DNA from: Oxalobacter aliiformigenes
GTDB lineage: Bacteria; Pseudomonadota; Gammaproteobacteria; Burkholderiales; Burkholderiaceae_D
Assembly: GCF_027116575.1 (NCBI RefSeq)
Contig: NZ_CP098252.1
Coordinates: 1,364,001-1,428,000 of the forward strand
Reading direction: 5' to 3'
Length of the DNA: 64,000 nt
In this document: positions 52,437 through 62,300 of the stretch, one piece after another
How the letters are laid out: each line of letters opens with the position of its first letter
Numbering within the stretch: the first letter of the stretch is position 1
Notes under the pieces: generated by a model
Told to the model about the DNA's origin: nothing
Seen by the model: the letters and a program-made list of their open reading frames with translations, nothing else
The model's database searches: none
Made by a program: the position numbers and the translations under genes

Positions 52437-53516
52437 ATGACCAGACCACTTGTTGCCAGTATCGATATCGCTGCCATGCAGCACAATCTTTCCGTCGTCC
52501 GTTCCACCGTCCCCCGGGCGAAAATCTGGGCCGTCGTCAAGGCCAACGCCTACGGACACGGGCTTGAACGGTCGGTACGGGCCTTTACGGATGCGGACGG
52601 ATTCGCCTTGATCGAAATCGAATCGGCCATCCATCTGCGCGAAATCGGATGGAAAAAGCCGATCCTGCTTCTGGAAGGGTTCTTCTATCCGCATGAACTG
52701 CCGATTCTGGCTCGTTACAGCATCGCTTTTGCCGTCCATTGCGACGAACAGATCGACATGCTGGAAAAAGCGCGTCTGGAGATGCCTGTCGATGTGCATT
52801 TGAAGATGAACACCGGCATGAACCGGCTCGGCTTTCTGCCGTCCGAATACGGCAAGGCGCTGGAAAGACTGAAAAAAATCCCGTACGTCCGCGACATTTC
52901 CTATATGACCCATTTCGCGAATTCGGAAGCGGAAGACCATCCGGCCCTGTCTGTGGCTGAACAGCTCAGACGATTCGATTCGGCCACACAGGGACTCAAA
53001 GGCGACCGCAACCTGTCCAATTCCGGCGCCATCCTGCTTCATCCCGGTATCCGTACCGACTGGGTGCGTCCCGGCATCATGCTATATGGCGGGACGCCGG
53101 GTGGCAAAACGGCTGAACAATACGGACTGAAACCCGCCATGACCCTGAAAAGCGAAATCATCCAGACCCAGCATATCGGAGAAGGGGAGGCGATCGGATA
53201 CGGCAGCATTTTCACGGCGAAAAATCCGATGACCATTGGCGTCGTCGCCTGCGGCTACGCCGACGGATACCCCCGCATGGCACCGGAAGGCACACCGGTC
53301 ATCGTCAACGGTATCAAGACCCGCCTCGTCGGTCGCGTATCGATGGACATGATTACCGTCGATCTGACGCCGGTACCCGATGCACATGTCGGCAGCGAAG
53401 TCACCCTCTGGGGTAACGGGCTACCCATCGACGAAGTGGCCGAAGCGGCCGGGACGGTCGGTTATGAACTCATGTGCGCCCTGTCTCTGCGACCGAGGAT
53501 CGTGGAATGCTGGTGA
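52437..53516 (+). CDS. alr: Alanine racemase
   Basis: A pyridoxal-phosphate enzyme interconverting L- and D-alanine for peptidoglycan. The 359-residue protein has the PLP lysine in AVVKANAYGHG, MNTGMNRLGF, the phosphate-binding SNSGAIL, the catalytic Tyr in IGYGSIF, and YADGYPR and VGRVSMDMITVDLT in the C-terminal beta domain. I chose the Met at 52437 (MTRPLVASIDIAAMQHNL), as in relatives; the frame opens back to 52299 without homology. It lies upstream of radA on the same strand, with 23 bases between, so they may be co-transcribed. Confidence 0.96.
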   Translation: MTRPLVASIDIAAMQHNLSVVRSTVPRAKIWAVVKANAYGHGLERSVRAFTDADGFALIEIESAIHLREIGWKKPILLLEGFFYPHELPILARYSIAFAVHCDEQIDMLEKARLEMPVDVHLKMNTGMNRLGFLPSEYGKALERLKKIPYVRDISYMTHFANSEAEDHPALSVAEQLRRFDSATQGLKGDRNLSNSGAILLHPGIRTDWVRPGIMLYGGTPGGKTAEQYGLKPAMTLKSEIIQTQHIGEGEAIGYGSIFTAKNPMTIGVVACGYADGYPRMAPEGTPVIVNGIKTRLVGRVSMDMITVDLTPVPDAHVGSEVTLWGNGLPIDEVAEAAGTVGYELMCALSLRPRIVECW

Positions 53517-53539
53517 CTCCATTCTGAACGGCACGAGAC

Positions 53540-54910
53540 ATGGCGAAAGCGAAAATCCAGTATACCTGTACCGAATGCGGTGGCGTCAGCAGCAAATGGG
53601 CCGGGAAATGCCCGGCTTGCGGCCAGTGGAACACGCTGGTCGAAACGGTCGTCGAACCGGCCTCGTCAAACCGCTTTTCCACCAACCGGCAGGGCATCGC
53701 CCAGACGGCGCCCGTGCTGTCACTGTCGGATATCGATGCGATCGATGTTCCGCGTTTCAATTCGGGCATCGGCGAATTCGACCGTGTGCTGGGGGGCGGA
53801 CTGGTACCGGGAGGCGTCGTACTGATCGGCGGTGATCCGGGAATCGGAAAATCGACACTCCTGCTGCAGACACTTGTCAATCTGGCCCATTCCAGAAACG
53901 TCCTGTATGTCAGCGGAGAGGAATCCGGTTCGCAGGTGGCCCTTCGGGCAAAACGGCTCGGCCTGCTGGCACCGAATCTGCAACTGCAGGCGGAAATCCA
54001 GCTCGAAAAAATTCTGGGAACGCTTCTGGAGATCAAGCCTGAAGTCGCCGTTATCGACTCCATCCAGACCCTGTATTCCGATGCCCTGACTTCCGCACCG
54101 GGATCGGTCGCACAGGTCAGGGAATGTGCCGCCCAGCTGACCCGCTTTGCCAAACAGTCAGGCACCACCGTCATCATGGTAGGGCATGTCACCAAGGAAG
54201 GCGCACTGGCAGGCCCGCGCGTACTGGAACATATCGTCGATACCGTCCTGTATTTCGAAGGCGACACGCATTCCAGTTTCCGCCTGATCCGCGCTTTCAA
54301 AAACCGTTTCGGTGCCGTCAACGAACTGGGCGTTTTCGCCATGACGGAAAAGGGATTGAAAGGCGTATCCAATCCATCCGCCCTGTTTCTCTCGCAGCAC
54401 GAAAGGCAGATCGCCGGCTCGTGTGTCATGGCGACCCTGGAAGGCATGCGACCGTTGCTGGTCGAAATCCAGGCGCTGGTCGATACCTCGCCGACGCCCA
54501 ATGCACGCCGTCTTTCTGTCGGTCTGGAACAGAACCGGCTGGCCATGCTGCTGGCCGTCATGCACCGGCATGCCAATATCGCCGCCTACGATCAGGACGT
54601 TTTCATCAATGCGGTCGGAGGTGTCCGGATCAGCGAACCGGCAGCCGATCTGGCCGTTCTCATGGCAATCCATTCATCGCTTCGCAACAAACCACTCCCG
54701 CGTGGACTGGTCGTATTCGGTGAAATCGGACTGGCCGGAGAAATCCGCCCGGCACCCAGAGGACAGGACCGTTTGCGGGAAGCCGTCAAACTGGGCTTTT
54801 CGATTGCCCTGATTCCGAAATCCAATGCTCCCAAACAACCTCTTGAGGGGCTGACCGTCATCGGTGTGGAACGGATCGACGAAGCGTTCGACAGAATCAG
54901 GGAATTGTAG
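53540..54910 (+). CDS. radA: DNA repair protein RadA
   Basis: RadA is a RecA-related ATPase and helicase that promotes branch migration during recombination repair. The 456-residue protein has an N-terminal zinc finger (YTCTECGG and CPACGQW), Walker A GGDPGIGKSTLLLQ, the RadA-specific KNRFG block, and a C-terminal Lon-protease-like domain (VGGVRISEPAADLAVLMAIHSS, GEIGLAGEIRPAPRGQDRL). The start Met fits the family directly. It lies after alr. A MATE exporter gene converges on it from the other side. Confidence 0.96.
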   Translation: MAKAKIQYTCTECGGVSSKWAGKCPACGQWNTLVETVVEPASSNRFSTNRQGIAQTAPVLSLSDIDAIDVPRFNSGIGEFDRVLGGGLVPGGVVLIGGDPGIGKSTLLLQTLVNLAHSRNVLYVSGEESGSQVALRAKRLGLLAPNLQLQAEIQLEKILGTLLEIKPEVAVIDSIQTLYSDALTSAPGSVAQVRECAAQLTRFAKQSGTTVIMVGHVTKEGALAGPRVLEHIVDTVLYFEGDTHSSFRLIRAFKNRFGAVNELGVFAMTEKGLKGVSNPSALFLSQHERQIAGSCVMATLEGMRPLLVEIQALVDTSPTPNARRLSVGLEQNRLAMLLAVMHRHANIAAYDQDVFINAVGGVRISEPAADLAVLMAIHSSLRNKPLPRGLVVFGEIGLAGEIRPAPRGQDRLREAVKLGFSIALIPKSNAPKQPLEGLTVIGVERIDEAFDRIREL

Positions 54911-55141
54911 AAATCCGGTCTGTCTGCCGTTTTTTCCCCTAGCCGGATGCCTGTTCCAGCAGATGAAAACGGCCGGGAATACAGTTCCGTCCCCGTGCCG
55001 GAAACCCGTCATGAATCCGTTGACGGTTTCGGCATGACATCGCCGGACATATCAGAACGGTTTGTCCGATGCATCAGGGATTTCTGCCCACCGCCCCCGA
55101 CAGGGCAGGGAACCTTTCGAACAGGGCCGTCCCGATTTCCG

Positions 55142-56521
55142 TCAGGCTTCGGCATACAGCTGGCGGCTGACCAGAAGATAGGCGCCCCATACCAGCACGC
55201 CGGTCACGATCCATGAAACAGGATAGACGATCAGCAGCGCACCGAAAGAAGGATAGAGCGGACAAACCAGATAAATCCACAAAAGACGCAGCAGACAGGT
55301 ACCGAACACCGTCAGTACCGTCGGCAATACCGAACGGCCGAGTCCCCGCAAGGCAGCCCCCGGAATCTCGATAGCGGCAGTGATGAACTGGAGCATCAGC
55401 AAAAGTTCCATCCGCTCCCCGGCAAATGCCGCCACAGCCGGATCCGATGTGAAAAACGAGATGAAAAACGCTTTCTGCCAGACGAAGAGACATCCCATGA
55501 TCCCCAGCGCCGAAGCCGACAGGCCAAGTGCAAGCCAGAAAATACGCCGGCACCGGTCCATCTGGCGTGCCCCGTAATTCTGCCCGATAAACGTGACGGC
55601 GGCATTGCCGAACGCCAGTACGACAAAATAGCTGTAGATTTCGAAATTGAGTGCCGTGGCCGATCCGGCAATGGCATAGGAACCGAACCGGTTGATGGCC
55701 GCCTGAATGAACAGGTTCGCCACGGAAAAGACCACTCCCTGCACACCGGCCGGGACACCGATACGCAGAATGCGGGAAAGCTCCGGCCAGTGAATGCGTG
55801 AATGCATCAGGTGCATGCGGTACGGATCGGCTTCACGCATGAGAATGAAGAGTACCATAGCCGCACTGGTCATAAAAGAAATCGCGGCAGCGATGGCCAC
55901 TCCGGCGACACTCATATCGAAACAGATGACCAGAACCAGATTCATAACCGTGTGGACAATACTGGACACGATCAAACAATACAGGGGACGCCGGGTATCG
56001 CCGATACTGCGCAAAATGGCCGAGCCGAAATTGTAGAAAATCATGAAGGGCATACCCAGAAAAAATATGCGCAGATACAGCACCGCCATATCGAGAATGT
56101 TTTCCGGTGTATCGAGCCAAACCAGAACGGGACGCGCAATAATCATGCCTGCCACCATTAGCACTCCACCGAAAATAAGGGAAAGCACGCCGACGGTACT
56201 GATGGTATTGCGAATACCCTGCACGTTTTTCTGGCCGATATAATTGGCGATGACCACATTGGCGCCAACGGAAATCCCGATGAAAAGATTGACCATCAGC
56301 CCGATGACCGGTCCATTGGTTCCCACAGCCGCCAGCGCTTCACTGCTGGAAAATTTGCCAATAACCGCAACATCGATGGAATTGCACAATTGTTGAAGAA
56401 GACTGCTCAATGCCAGCGGCAGGGCAAAAAGCAGTATCTTGTCCAGCAGACTTCCTTCAAGCGGATTAAGATGTTTTCTGTGTCTGGCAGGTCTGGCGAC
56501 CGGTTCCGTTGTTTCTGTCAT
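55142..56521 (-). CDS. MATE-family efflux transporter
   Basis: A 459-residue multidrug and toxin extrusion protein with twelve membrane segments in two related halves. The first half has PLALSSLLQQLCNSIDVAVIG and AVGTNGPVIGLMVNLFIGISVGANVV, the second IGVPAGVQGVVFSVANLFIQAAIN and ALNFEIYSYFVVLAFGNAAVTFIGQNYGA. It is of the DinF/NorM-like type that uses Na+ or H+. I chose the Met at 56521 (MTETTEPVARPARH); the frame extends 85 codons upstream without homology. The substrate is unknown. It converges on radA about 230 bases away. Confidence 0.88.
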   Translation of the reverse strand: MTETTEPVARPARHRKHLNPLEGSLLDKILLFALPLALSSLLQQLCNSIDVAVIGKFSSSEALAAVGTNGPVIGLMVNLFIGISVGANVVIANYIGQKNVQGIRNTISTVGVLSLIFGGVLMVAGMIIARPVLVWLDTPENILDMAVLYLRIFFLGMPFMIFYNFGSAILRSIGDTRRPLYCLIVSSIVHTVMNLVLVICFDMSVAGVAIAAAISFMTSAAMVLFILMREADPYRMHLMHSRIHWPELSRILRIGVPAGVQGVVFSVANLFIQAAINRFGSYAIAGSATALNFEIYSYFVVLAFGNAAVTFIGQNYGARQMDRCRRIFWLALGLSASALGIMGCLFVWQKAFFISFFTSDPAVAAFAGERMELLLMLQFITAAIEIPGAALRGLGRSVLPTVLTVFGTCLLRLLWIYLVCPLYPSFGALLIVYPVSWIVTGVLVWGAYLLVSRQLYAEA

Positions 56522-58057
56522 GAATGGTATAACCTGGCACGCATGCGCCCATTGATTCCTCATGTATTGTCTATCCGGAAATAGTAACATCCTGTTGATG
56601 CCATTTCCATTTTTCCCGCATAACGGTGCCCGTACACATCGAATCGGCCAGTCATGCCGCCACTCATCCATTCGCCGCTTCACGACTGTCCTAGTGGGCA
56701 TGGCGAAACCGGCAACTTCTGCGAAACCGGACAGGCCACCGATCGATTCATCCGGCAAGCGAAGCAGGGTGGACAAGAAAATCCCGCCAGACCATTATTT
56801 TTCATGGTGCAGGCTCCGGAATACATGCCCTGAATCGCTCTGCGAAGATCGTCCATCGCCGGAGCGAAACGGAAACGATTTCCCTGTGCTGTCGTGCATC
56901 CGTTTCACTTTCTGCAAAAGACAGAAAACAGCATTTTCGTTGTCACCGGATTGGCCCGCCATTCAAAAACGATTGACTCCCGATTCACTTGTCCACGTAA
57001 AAGCGGATAAAAACGAAAACAAACGATCCGGATTATCTGCTTTATGCGTATTTCATCAGACCGTATCCATTCTTTTTTCACATTTATGAACAAAAAACGG
57101 AAAAAAGTGGAAAAATGCTTTTACCGAAAAAGATCATCATTTTTGATGAAAAAACAGAAAACAACCGGTTCACCGGATTCAATACCGACCCGAATCCGGT
57201 AAATCTCATTGACATAACACCATTCGCCATTTTTCATGATTCTGGAAAAAGGATATGGCAGCCGTATATCGACAAAATCCGCTTGCCCGCCACTGAAAAC
57301 CATATGACAGGAAATCGATCACGTTATCCACGATATATTCAGAAATCTATTTGAAACTCTGTGAAAATGCGGTTTTCACAAAATTGGTTTTGCTTTCCAA
57401 TACCGTAAATATAAAGAACATTTCCTGATGGGACCGATCTCATGAAAACGGACGACCATAAAAAACACCTGTACTTCAGAGCGAACTGACCAGAAAGATG
57501 ACGACCTGACAAACAGGTTTAACATTGCCTGATAATTCATTCAAATCATCAGGATATCGATAACTGATGATGAAGCAGATGAATTTTCAAGCGCATTCTT
57601 TCCTGCTGAGTCCGCTAAACCGGAATATCTGTCGGAACAGGGATATCAGCTTCTTGTCCCGGTTGACCGCAACGATATTTCCGGTTCTTTGCAATCATCC
57701 GTTCTTCGCTGTCTTTCATTTGCACTGCCGTTATTCAGGACAATCGGAACCGGATATTCATGTTCGGATTTTTGTCATTTTCCTGTAACCGGTTCAATCG
57801 GTTGATATTTGCAAAACAAACACAACAACTGTACCTTTGACGAAAACAGGCGAAAAACTTTCCTGCTTGATGGAAACCGTTCTTTGGAATCCTTTGAAAG
57901 GATTCAATACTATTTTGAAAAAAGGATATTCGTCGCGCCTTCCGGATTTTTCTGCCGACCTTTTTACATGCCGCTTTCAATAATTTTTTCCGGCAGATAA
58001 AACCCGATTCCGGAAAATGACGGGCCGGTATATTTTGCCTGAACAAAAACCGTCAGC
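56522..58057. other. About 1.5 kb without a recognisable gene
   Basis: The left 0.5 kb has normal GC and a 175-codon frame (56562-57089) with no domain. The right part is AT-rich with short frames only (for example 57115-57354, 57567-57788). I see no tRNA, no repeat array and no insertion-sequence end. Possible contents are a decayed gene or an untranslated RNA that cannot be recognised by eye. Confidence 0.5.
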
Positions 58058-58083
58058 AAAAAACGGACCGGACGAACCGATCC
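58058..58083 (-). terminator. Terminator of the cyclophilin-like gene
   Basis: GGACCGG (58065-58071) pairs with CCGATCC (58077-58083) with one G-T wobble around a 5-base loop. On the minus strand it is followed by six T residues (complement of the A run at 58058-58063). It lies about 50 bases after the stop. Confidence 0.65.
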
Positions 58084-58134
58084 GGAATAACCGTTGAATC
58101 CTTTTTCACTAAAAAAACCGGTCGGCAAGGACAT

Positions 58135-58659
58135 TTATTCCTGAAGACTGATCGTTACGGTTACCGGACCGTCTCCCCTGAAATGTCCGATACCGTTTCC
58201 TTCTATTTTGCCAAGATGGACGAGACCGTCCGAATAGCGGAAATCCCGGTAAAAAACACACATGTTTCCCCAGGGCACATAATAGGCTATGTCTCCTTCG
58301 GAAGGGGTATAACCGGACGGCAGGCCTGCAGTGGACAGTTTTTCAGGCAACATGGCGATTTTTTCGGTTTTGTTGAAGTCTTCCAGAGTCACCGTCACAG
58401 GCAACAGGGAAATGAAATCCCGGGTTGCAGCATTGTCGGAAAGTGTGGCCGTCAGTCTGTCGTTTCCTGTTCCGATTATCAGTTTCATCGTATTTTCTCC
58501 CGGTAATGTCGCCGTTTTTTGCGATATCGTCGGACCGGCCGTTTTTGCCGGTCCGACAGGTGCCACAGGAGAAGAAAACATATTGCCGGTATCGGCGGCA
58601 CAGACATTCAGACTGAACACCAGCGCGGCAACCACCTGAAAACAAATCCGTTTTTTCAT
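58135..58659 (-). CDS. Exported cyclophilin-like domain protein
   Basis: A 174-residue protein with a signal peptide (MKKRICFQVVAALVFSLN, cleavage near CAA). The mature part begins with a 35-residue Ser/Pro/Ala linker, followed by a complete small domain of the cyclophilin-like fold group: MKLIIGTGNDRLTATLSDN, AATRDFISLLPVTVTLEDF, NKTEKIAMLPEKLST, GDIAYYVPWGNMCVFYRDF, YSDGLVHLGKIEG. These domains have no proven isomerase activity; many occur beside flavodoxins and oxidoreductases. AAGGAAG precedes the Met at 58659, which is favoured over that at 58665. It is secreted to the periplasm and stands alone. Confidence 0.83.
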   Translation of the reverse strand: MKKRICFQVVAALVFSLNVCAADTGNMFSSPVAPVGPAKTAGPTISQKTATLPGENTMKLIIGTGNDRLTATLSDNAATRDFISLLPVTVTLEDFNKTEKIAMLPEKLSTAGLPSGYTPSEGDIAYYVPWGNMCVFYRDFRYSDGLVHLGKIEGNGIGHFRGDGPVTVTISLQE

Positions 58660-58883
58660 GAACATCTTCCTTTTTCCATTGAGACACGGAATCGCTGCCG
58701 CCAATTTACCGCGACATGTCGCTTCCAGCCATATCCGATCCTGCACAATAATTGCCTGATCCTTTCATTTTCAGGAATCATTCATGCAGGCTGGAAAAAA
58801 GAAGAACAAACGACAGGAAACAAACCGTAAACCGGTGACTATACAGACATTCCGTCCAGAAATCCGGGAAGATTCCGGTAACG

Positions 58884-59240
58884 TCACGCACTGACGTGAT
58901 TTCTCTCCTTGTTGCCATCCAGATCGCCTTCGAATCCGTCCAGAACATTGAAAACATTTTCAAACCCGGCAACCGTCAGGATTTCCGCCGCGCCAGCCGA
59001 ACGTTTCCCGCTCCGGCCCAACGGCAGAATGACGGATTTTCTGTCCAGCTGTTTTTCCACTTCGGAAAAGAACGCCGTATTCCGGCCCATGGCGGTACCG
59101 TACATCCAGTGAATCAGGAGAACACCGGGCATGCGTCCCATGAACCGTTATTCCTCAGGCATTCTCACATCCCCCAGAACAGCCGCCTTGTCCTGAAACC
59201 GTTTCCATGCCGCTTGTGGTGTAACGGCACCGGCACACAC
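58884..59240 (-). pseudogene. Rhodanese-like gene with in-frame stop and lost active site
   Basis: One minus-strand frame reads CAGAVTPQAAWKRFQDKAAV, then DVRMPEE, a TAA stop at 59150-59148 where relatives have Tyr, then RFMGRMPGVLLIHWMYGTAMGRN and SAGAAEILTVAGFENVFNVL, DGFEGDLDG. This is the rhodanese family whose members read W-V-G-x-x-P-G and then C-R-S-G-x-R-S; here the loop reads LPLGRSGKRS, so the catalytic Cys is replaced. The N-terminal part and start are missing. Both changes make it a pseudogene. Further upstream frames (59155-59407) are not recognisable. Confidence 0.75.
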
Positions 59241-59428
59241 CAAACACGACTCCCGTGCCCGCACATTTCAGTATGGCTTCCGGCATCATATCTTCCACGA
59301 CGAAACTGGCCGGTTCCGTCAGAATACGGGATATACCAGTCATAACAACACCCGGGTTCGGGATAAACGGATCGGTGATGGCGATAACAGAAAAAAGCCT
59401 GTCCCAAAGAACATTATATCAATCCGGA

Positions 59429-60742
59429 TCAGCGTTGCAGTTCCGACAACACTTTTATGGCCGAAACACCGCTTGATACCGCCGATTCCAGCGTTGCCGG
59501 ATATTCTCCCGCGACATAGTCGCCCGCAAGCAAAAGACCTCGCTTATCGAACAGACAACCCGGCCTGACAAGGCCGGGAGTACATCTGAACGTGGCCCGT
59601 TTTTCCGTCATGACACGGCTCCACAGCGGTTTTTCCAGTTCCGGGTTCCCGAAACTTTCCGCCAGCTGACGGGCAAGACCGGCAGCCAGACCGGTTTTGT
59701 CACCACTGTCCACTACCGATGAAACACTGATGATGACCGCCAGAAGACCTTCCTGATTTCTGATGAAATGGCCCCGATCGAACACGAACTGCCCCCACTG
59801 TTTTTTCTCCGGATAGTCCAGCAAGGCGTAAAACGGCCTTTCCAGCCGGACAGAAGAAGGATATTTCAGATAACACGTCGTGATCGGTTCGAATTCAAGC
59901 GCCGCAAGCGGCGAAGCATCCCCGATATCCGATATCAGCGAGCGTGCAACGGCGGCAGACGTCGCCAGAATAACCGCATCGAAGCGGGTTCCCTCTGCAC
60001 GGTCGATAACCCAGCCTTTTCCGTCAAACGCGATGTGACGTACCGTCTCACCCAGACGGACGACTCCCTTGCGTGCGATGCAATAGGCCAGCGCCTTCTC
60101 CGGAAAAAGGGCCGAAAGATCGGTTACCGGAATCAGCATGTCGGAATCGGTCCGTTTCCTGCCGAGACTGTCGCGCAAAACGGCCAGAAACACGCTGGCA
60201 GACGCCTGTTCCGGAGACGTATTTAATGCAGCCAGACAGAGCGGACGCCAGAGTAGGGCATACAGTTTGGGCGTTTGCCGGAACTGTTCCAGCAAACGGA
60301 TAACCGGCCGGTCTTCCCCGATATCCCAGCGTATCGCCCGACAACACGCGAAAAAACGGGCCAGCGCCAGCCTGTCTTCCCGGTTGAGTCCTTTCGCTTT
60401 CAGAAGACCGGCGACAAGATGGAAAGGAGCCGGCCAGCGCGGTGTGACAAAATCCATGACGGCCGGAAAAGGCGGATAACGCATTTGCAACGGAAGATTC
60501 AGAAATGCCTGCCGTGTATCGATTCCCACCTGACGCATCAGCCTCAAGGTTTGCCGGTACGCACCGAGCAGAATATGCTGGCCGTTATCGACTGCCATGC
60601 CTTCTACAAACGTTTTCCGGGCACGGCCACCGGAGATGTGCGACGCCTCGAACAGCGTGACGTGACAGCCAGCCGATACACCTTCCACAGCAGCGGCGCA
60701 ACCGGCCCAGCCGGCGCCGACAATAGCGATGCGCTTATCCAT
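59429..60742 (-). CDS. hpnE: Hydroxysqualene dehydroxylase HpnE (squalene-associated desaturase)
   Basis: HpnE reduces hydroxysqualene to squalene, the last step of the HpnC-HpnD-HpnE route that supplies hopanoid precursors. The 437-residue flavoprotein begins with the FAD dinucleotide motif AIVGAGWAGCAAAVEG and continues VTLFEASHISGGRARKTF, both typical of amine-oxidase-type desaturases. The C-terminal FAD contact reads LLLAGDYVAGEYPATLESAVSSG. Its start overlaps the end of hpnD by eight bases, so the two are translated together. No hpnC gene lies beside them. Confidence 0.9.
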   Translation of the reverse strand: MDKRIAIVGAGWAGCAAAVEGVSAGCHVTLFEASHISGGRARKTFVEGMAVDNGQHILLGAYRQTLRLMRQVGIDTRQAFLNLPLQMRYPPFPAVMDFVTPRWPAPFHLVAGLLKAKGLNREDRLALARFFACCRAIRWDIGEDRPVIRLLEQFRQTPKLYALLWRPLCLAALNTSPEQASASVFLAVLRDSLGRKRTDSDMLIPVTDLSALFPEKALAYCIARKGVVRLGETVRHIAFDGKGWVIDRAEGTRFDAVILATSAAVARSLISDIGDASPLAALEFEPITTCYLKYPSSVRLERPFYALLDYPEKKQWGQFVFDRGHFIRNQEGLLAVIISVSSVVDSGDKTGLAAGLARQLAESFGNPELEKPLWSRVMTEKRATFRCTPGLVRPGCLFDKRGLLLAGDYVAGEYPATLESAVSSGVSAIKVLSELQR

Positions 60743-61571
60743 TTACCCATGCTTTCCATGCCAGCCAGAATTTCCGGACTTTCGTCAGGGAAACCCGTTT
60801 TATCAGGACAGGAAAACCGCAACGTCCGATTTCCAGAAGCAGTTCACGATAAATCGACGCCATCATGATGCCGGGTTTCTGGGACAGTCTGTCCTGATCC
60901 GGCAACAGGGCAAACGCCTCGTCGTAAAAGCCAAGCGCCCGCTTTGCCTGGAATTGCATAAGTTCCCTGAAAGCGGAAGTCTGGCGCCGGTTTCGCAGGT
61001 CGTTCACCGACACGCCGAAAACATTCATTTCATCGGCAGGCAAATAGACACGACCTCTTGCGGCATCCTCACCGACATCGCGGATGATATTCGTCAACTG
61101 GAAAGCCAGCCCGAGTTTTTCGGCATATTCCTGCGTTTTTCGTCTTGTCGCCCCGAAAATCCGGGCAGCCAGAATCCCGACGGTACCGGCGACATGCCAG
61201 CAATACCTTTCCAGCTCCGAAAAATCGCCGTAACGTTTCTTTTCCAGATCCATTTCCATACCGTCGACAATCGCGTCAAGATACTTTTTCTCGAGCGAAT
61301 AAACTTCAAGGTGAGGCATCAATGCCTGCATGATCGGATGATCGGGACGACCGGCATACATATCGGCGATTTCCCGCCGCCAGCCGTCCAGTTTTCTGCG
61401 GGCACCCCCGGGATCGGACGGGAAATCGTCAACGATATCGTCCACTTCACGGCAAAAAGCATAAAGTGCCGTGATGGCCCTTCGGCGTTCGGACGGAAGA
61501 AAGCGGAAACTGACATAAAAACTGGAACCGCTTTTTGCCGCCTTGTGCTGGCAATACTGGTCTGGCAACAT
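60735..61571 (-). CDS. hpnD: Presqualene diphosphate synthase HpnD
   Basis: HpnD joins two farnesyl diphosphates to presqualene diphosphate in the hopanoid pathway. The 278-residue trans-prenyltransferase has both Asp-rich motifs: FCREVDDIVDD at about 41-51 and QLTNIIRDVGEDA (with NIIRD) near 160, plus FYVSFRFLPSERRRAI at the start and GRVYLPADEM. Its length is typical. It overlaps hpnE. A distinct HpnC would be expected to complete conversion to hydroxysqualene but is not nearby; it may lie elsewhere. Confidence 0.9.
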   Translation of the reverse strand: MLPDQYCQHKAAKSGSSFYVSFRFLPSERRRAITALYAFCREVDDIVDDFPSDPGGARRKLDGWRREIADMYAGRPDHPIMQALMPHLEVYSLEKKYLDAIVDGMEMDLEKKRYGDFSELERYCWHVAGTVGILAARIFGATRRKTQEYAEKLGLAFQLTNIIRDVGEDAARGRVYLPADEMNVFGVSVNDLRNRRQTSAFRELMQFQAKRALGFYDEAFALLPDQDRLSQKPGIMMASIYRELLLEIGRCGFPVLIKRVSLTKVRKFWLAWKAWVNG

Positions 61572-61687
61572 GAGTGCTGAACGAAAAAAACAGAACCTTC
61601 ATTATCCCGCAAAATGGCGTACCGTCAAAACAGGCACGACGCACCACCCGCATGCAGGCAAAAGACAGCGATACGATTTTCTCCCGT

Positions 61688-62173
61688 TCAGTCCGTTTTC
61701 TTGCGTTGGGTATGCAAATCGCCGCCATGCGTCCGATGCACATGGGAACAGGTGGAACCGTTTTCGTCAAAGGTGCCCGATACCGGGCAGGAAAGAGCAT
61801 TGAGGATCCCGCAACTGGCCGTGTCCTTCGCTTCACGACAGCTTTCCCTCAGCATCCTGAGCTGTTTCTCCAGTTTTTTCAGATCCCGGATACGCTCGGC
61901 GACATGGCCGATATGTTCGTCCAGAAGGGCATTGACCCGATCGCAACTTTCTTTCGGCATGTCCTTGAAATGCAGCAGAACCCGGATTTCATCCAGCGTC
62001 ATGTCCAGTGAACGGCAATGACGGATAAACAGCAGCCTGTCCACATGCACATCCGTATAAACCCGGTAATTGCTTCCGGTCCGGCCGATTTTCGGCAAAA
62101 GTCCTTCCTTTTCGTAATAACGGATTGTCTCGACCTGCATTCCCGTTTTCCGTGCCAGTTCCCCGATTTTCAT
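61688..62173 (-). CDS. cadR: MerR-family heavy-metal regulator (CadR/PbrR type)
   Basis: A 161-residue MerR regulator: winged helix-turn-helix at the N-terminus (MKIGELARKTGMQVETIRYY, EGLLPKIGRTGSNYRVY), a dimerisation helix, and metal-binding cysteines Cys77 (KESCDRV), Cys112 (RESCREA) and Cys121 (TASCGIL), as in cadmium- and lead-sensing relatives. The tail has further His/Cys (STCSHVHRTHGGDLH). The gene is divergent from a P-type ATPase gene, with a promoter of MerR type between them, so it should activate the ATPase on metal binding. AAAGGAG lies before the Met at 62173; the longer frame back to 62329 overlaps the ATPase start. Confidence 0.92.
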   Translation of the reverse strand: MKIGELARKTGMQVETIRYYEKEGLLPKIGRTGSNYRVYTDVHVDRLLFIRHCRSLDMTLDEIRVLLHFKDMPKESCDRVNALLDEHIGHVAERIRDLKKLEKQLRMLRESCREAKDTASCGILNALSCPVSGTFDENGSTCSHVHRTHGGDLHTQRKKTD

Positions 62174-62247
62174 GAAACGCTCCTTTCCCGGTTCCACGTT
62201 GCCGGCTGTCGCCATCCATGTCACGTCAGCCGGTATTGTACAACTTC

Positions 62248-62278
62248 TTGACTCTGAAGTGGCTACAGGGTTTCCAAT
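62248..62278 (+). promoter_or_regulatory. MerR-type promoter of the metal ATPase
   Basis: A -35 TTGACT (62248-62253) and a -10 TCCAAT (62273-62278) are separated by 19 bases, the overlong spacer typical of MerR-family promoters. The spacer holds an imperfect inverted repeat (ACTCTGAAGT and its partner GGCTACAGGGT), the expected CadR operator. The ATPase ATG follows 23 bases later. Confidence 0.8.
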
Positions 62279-62300
62279 AACGGGAAACGGGAGGGAAATC

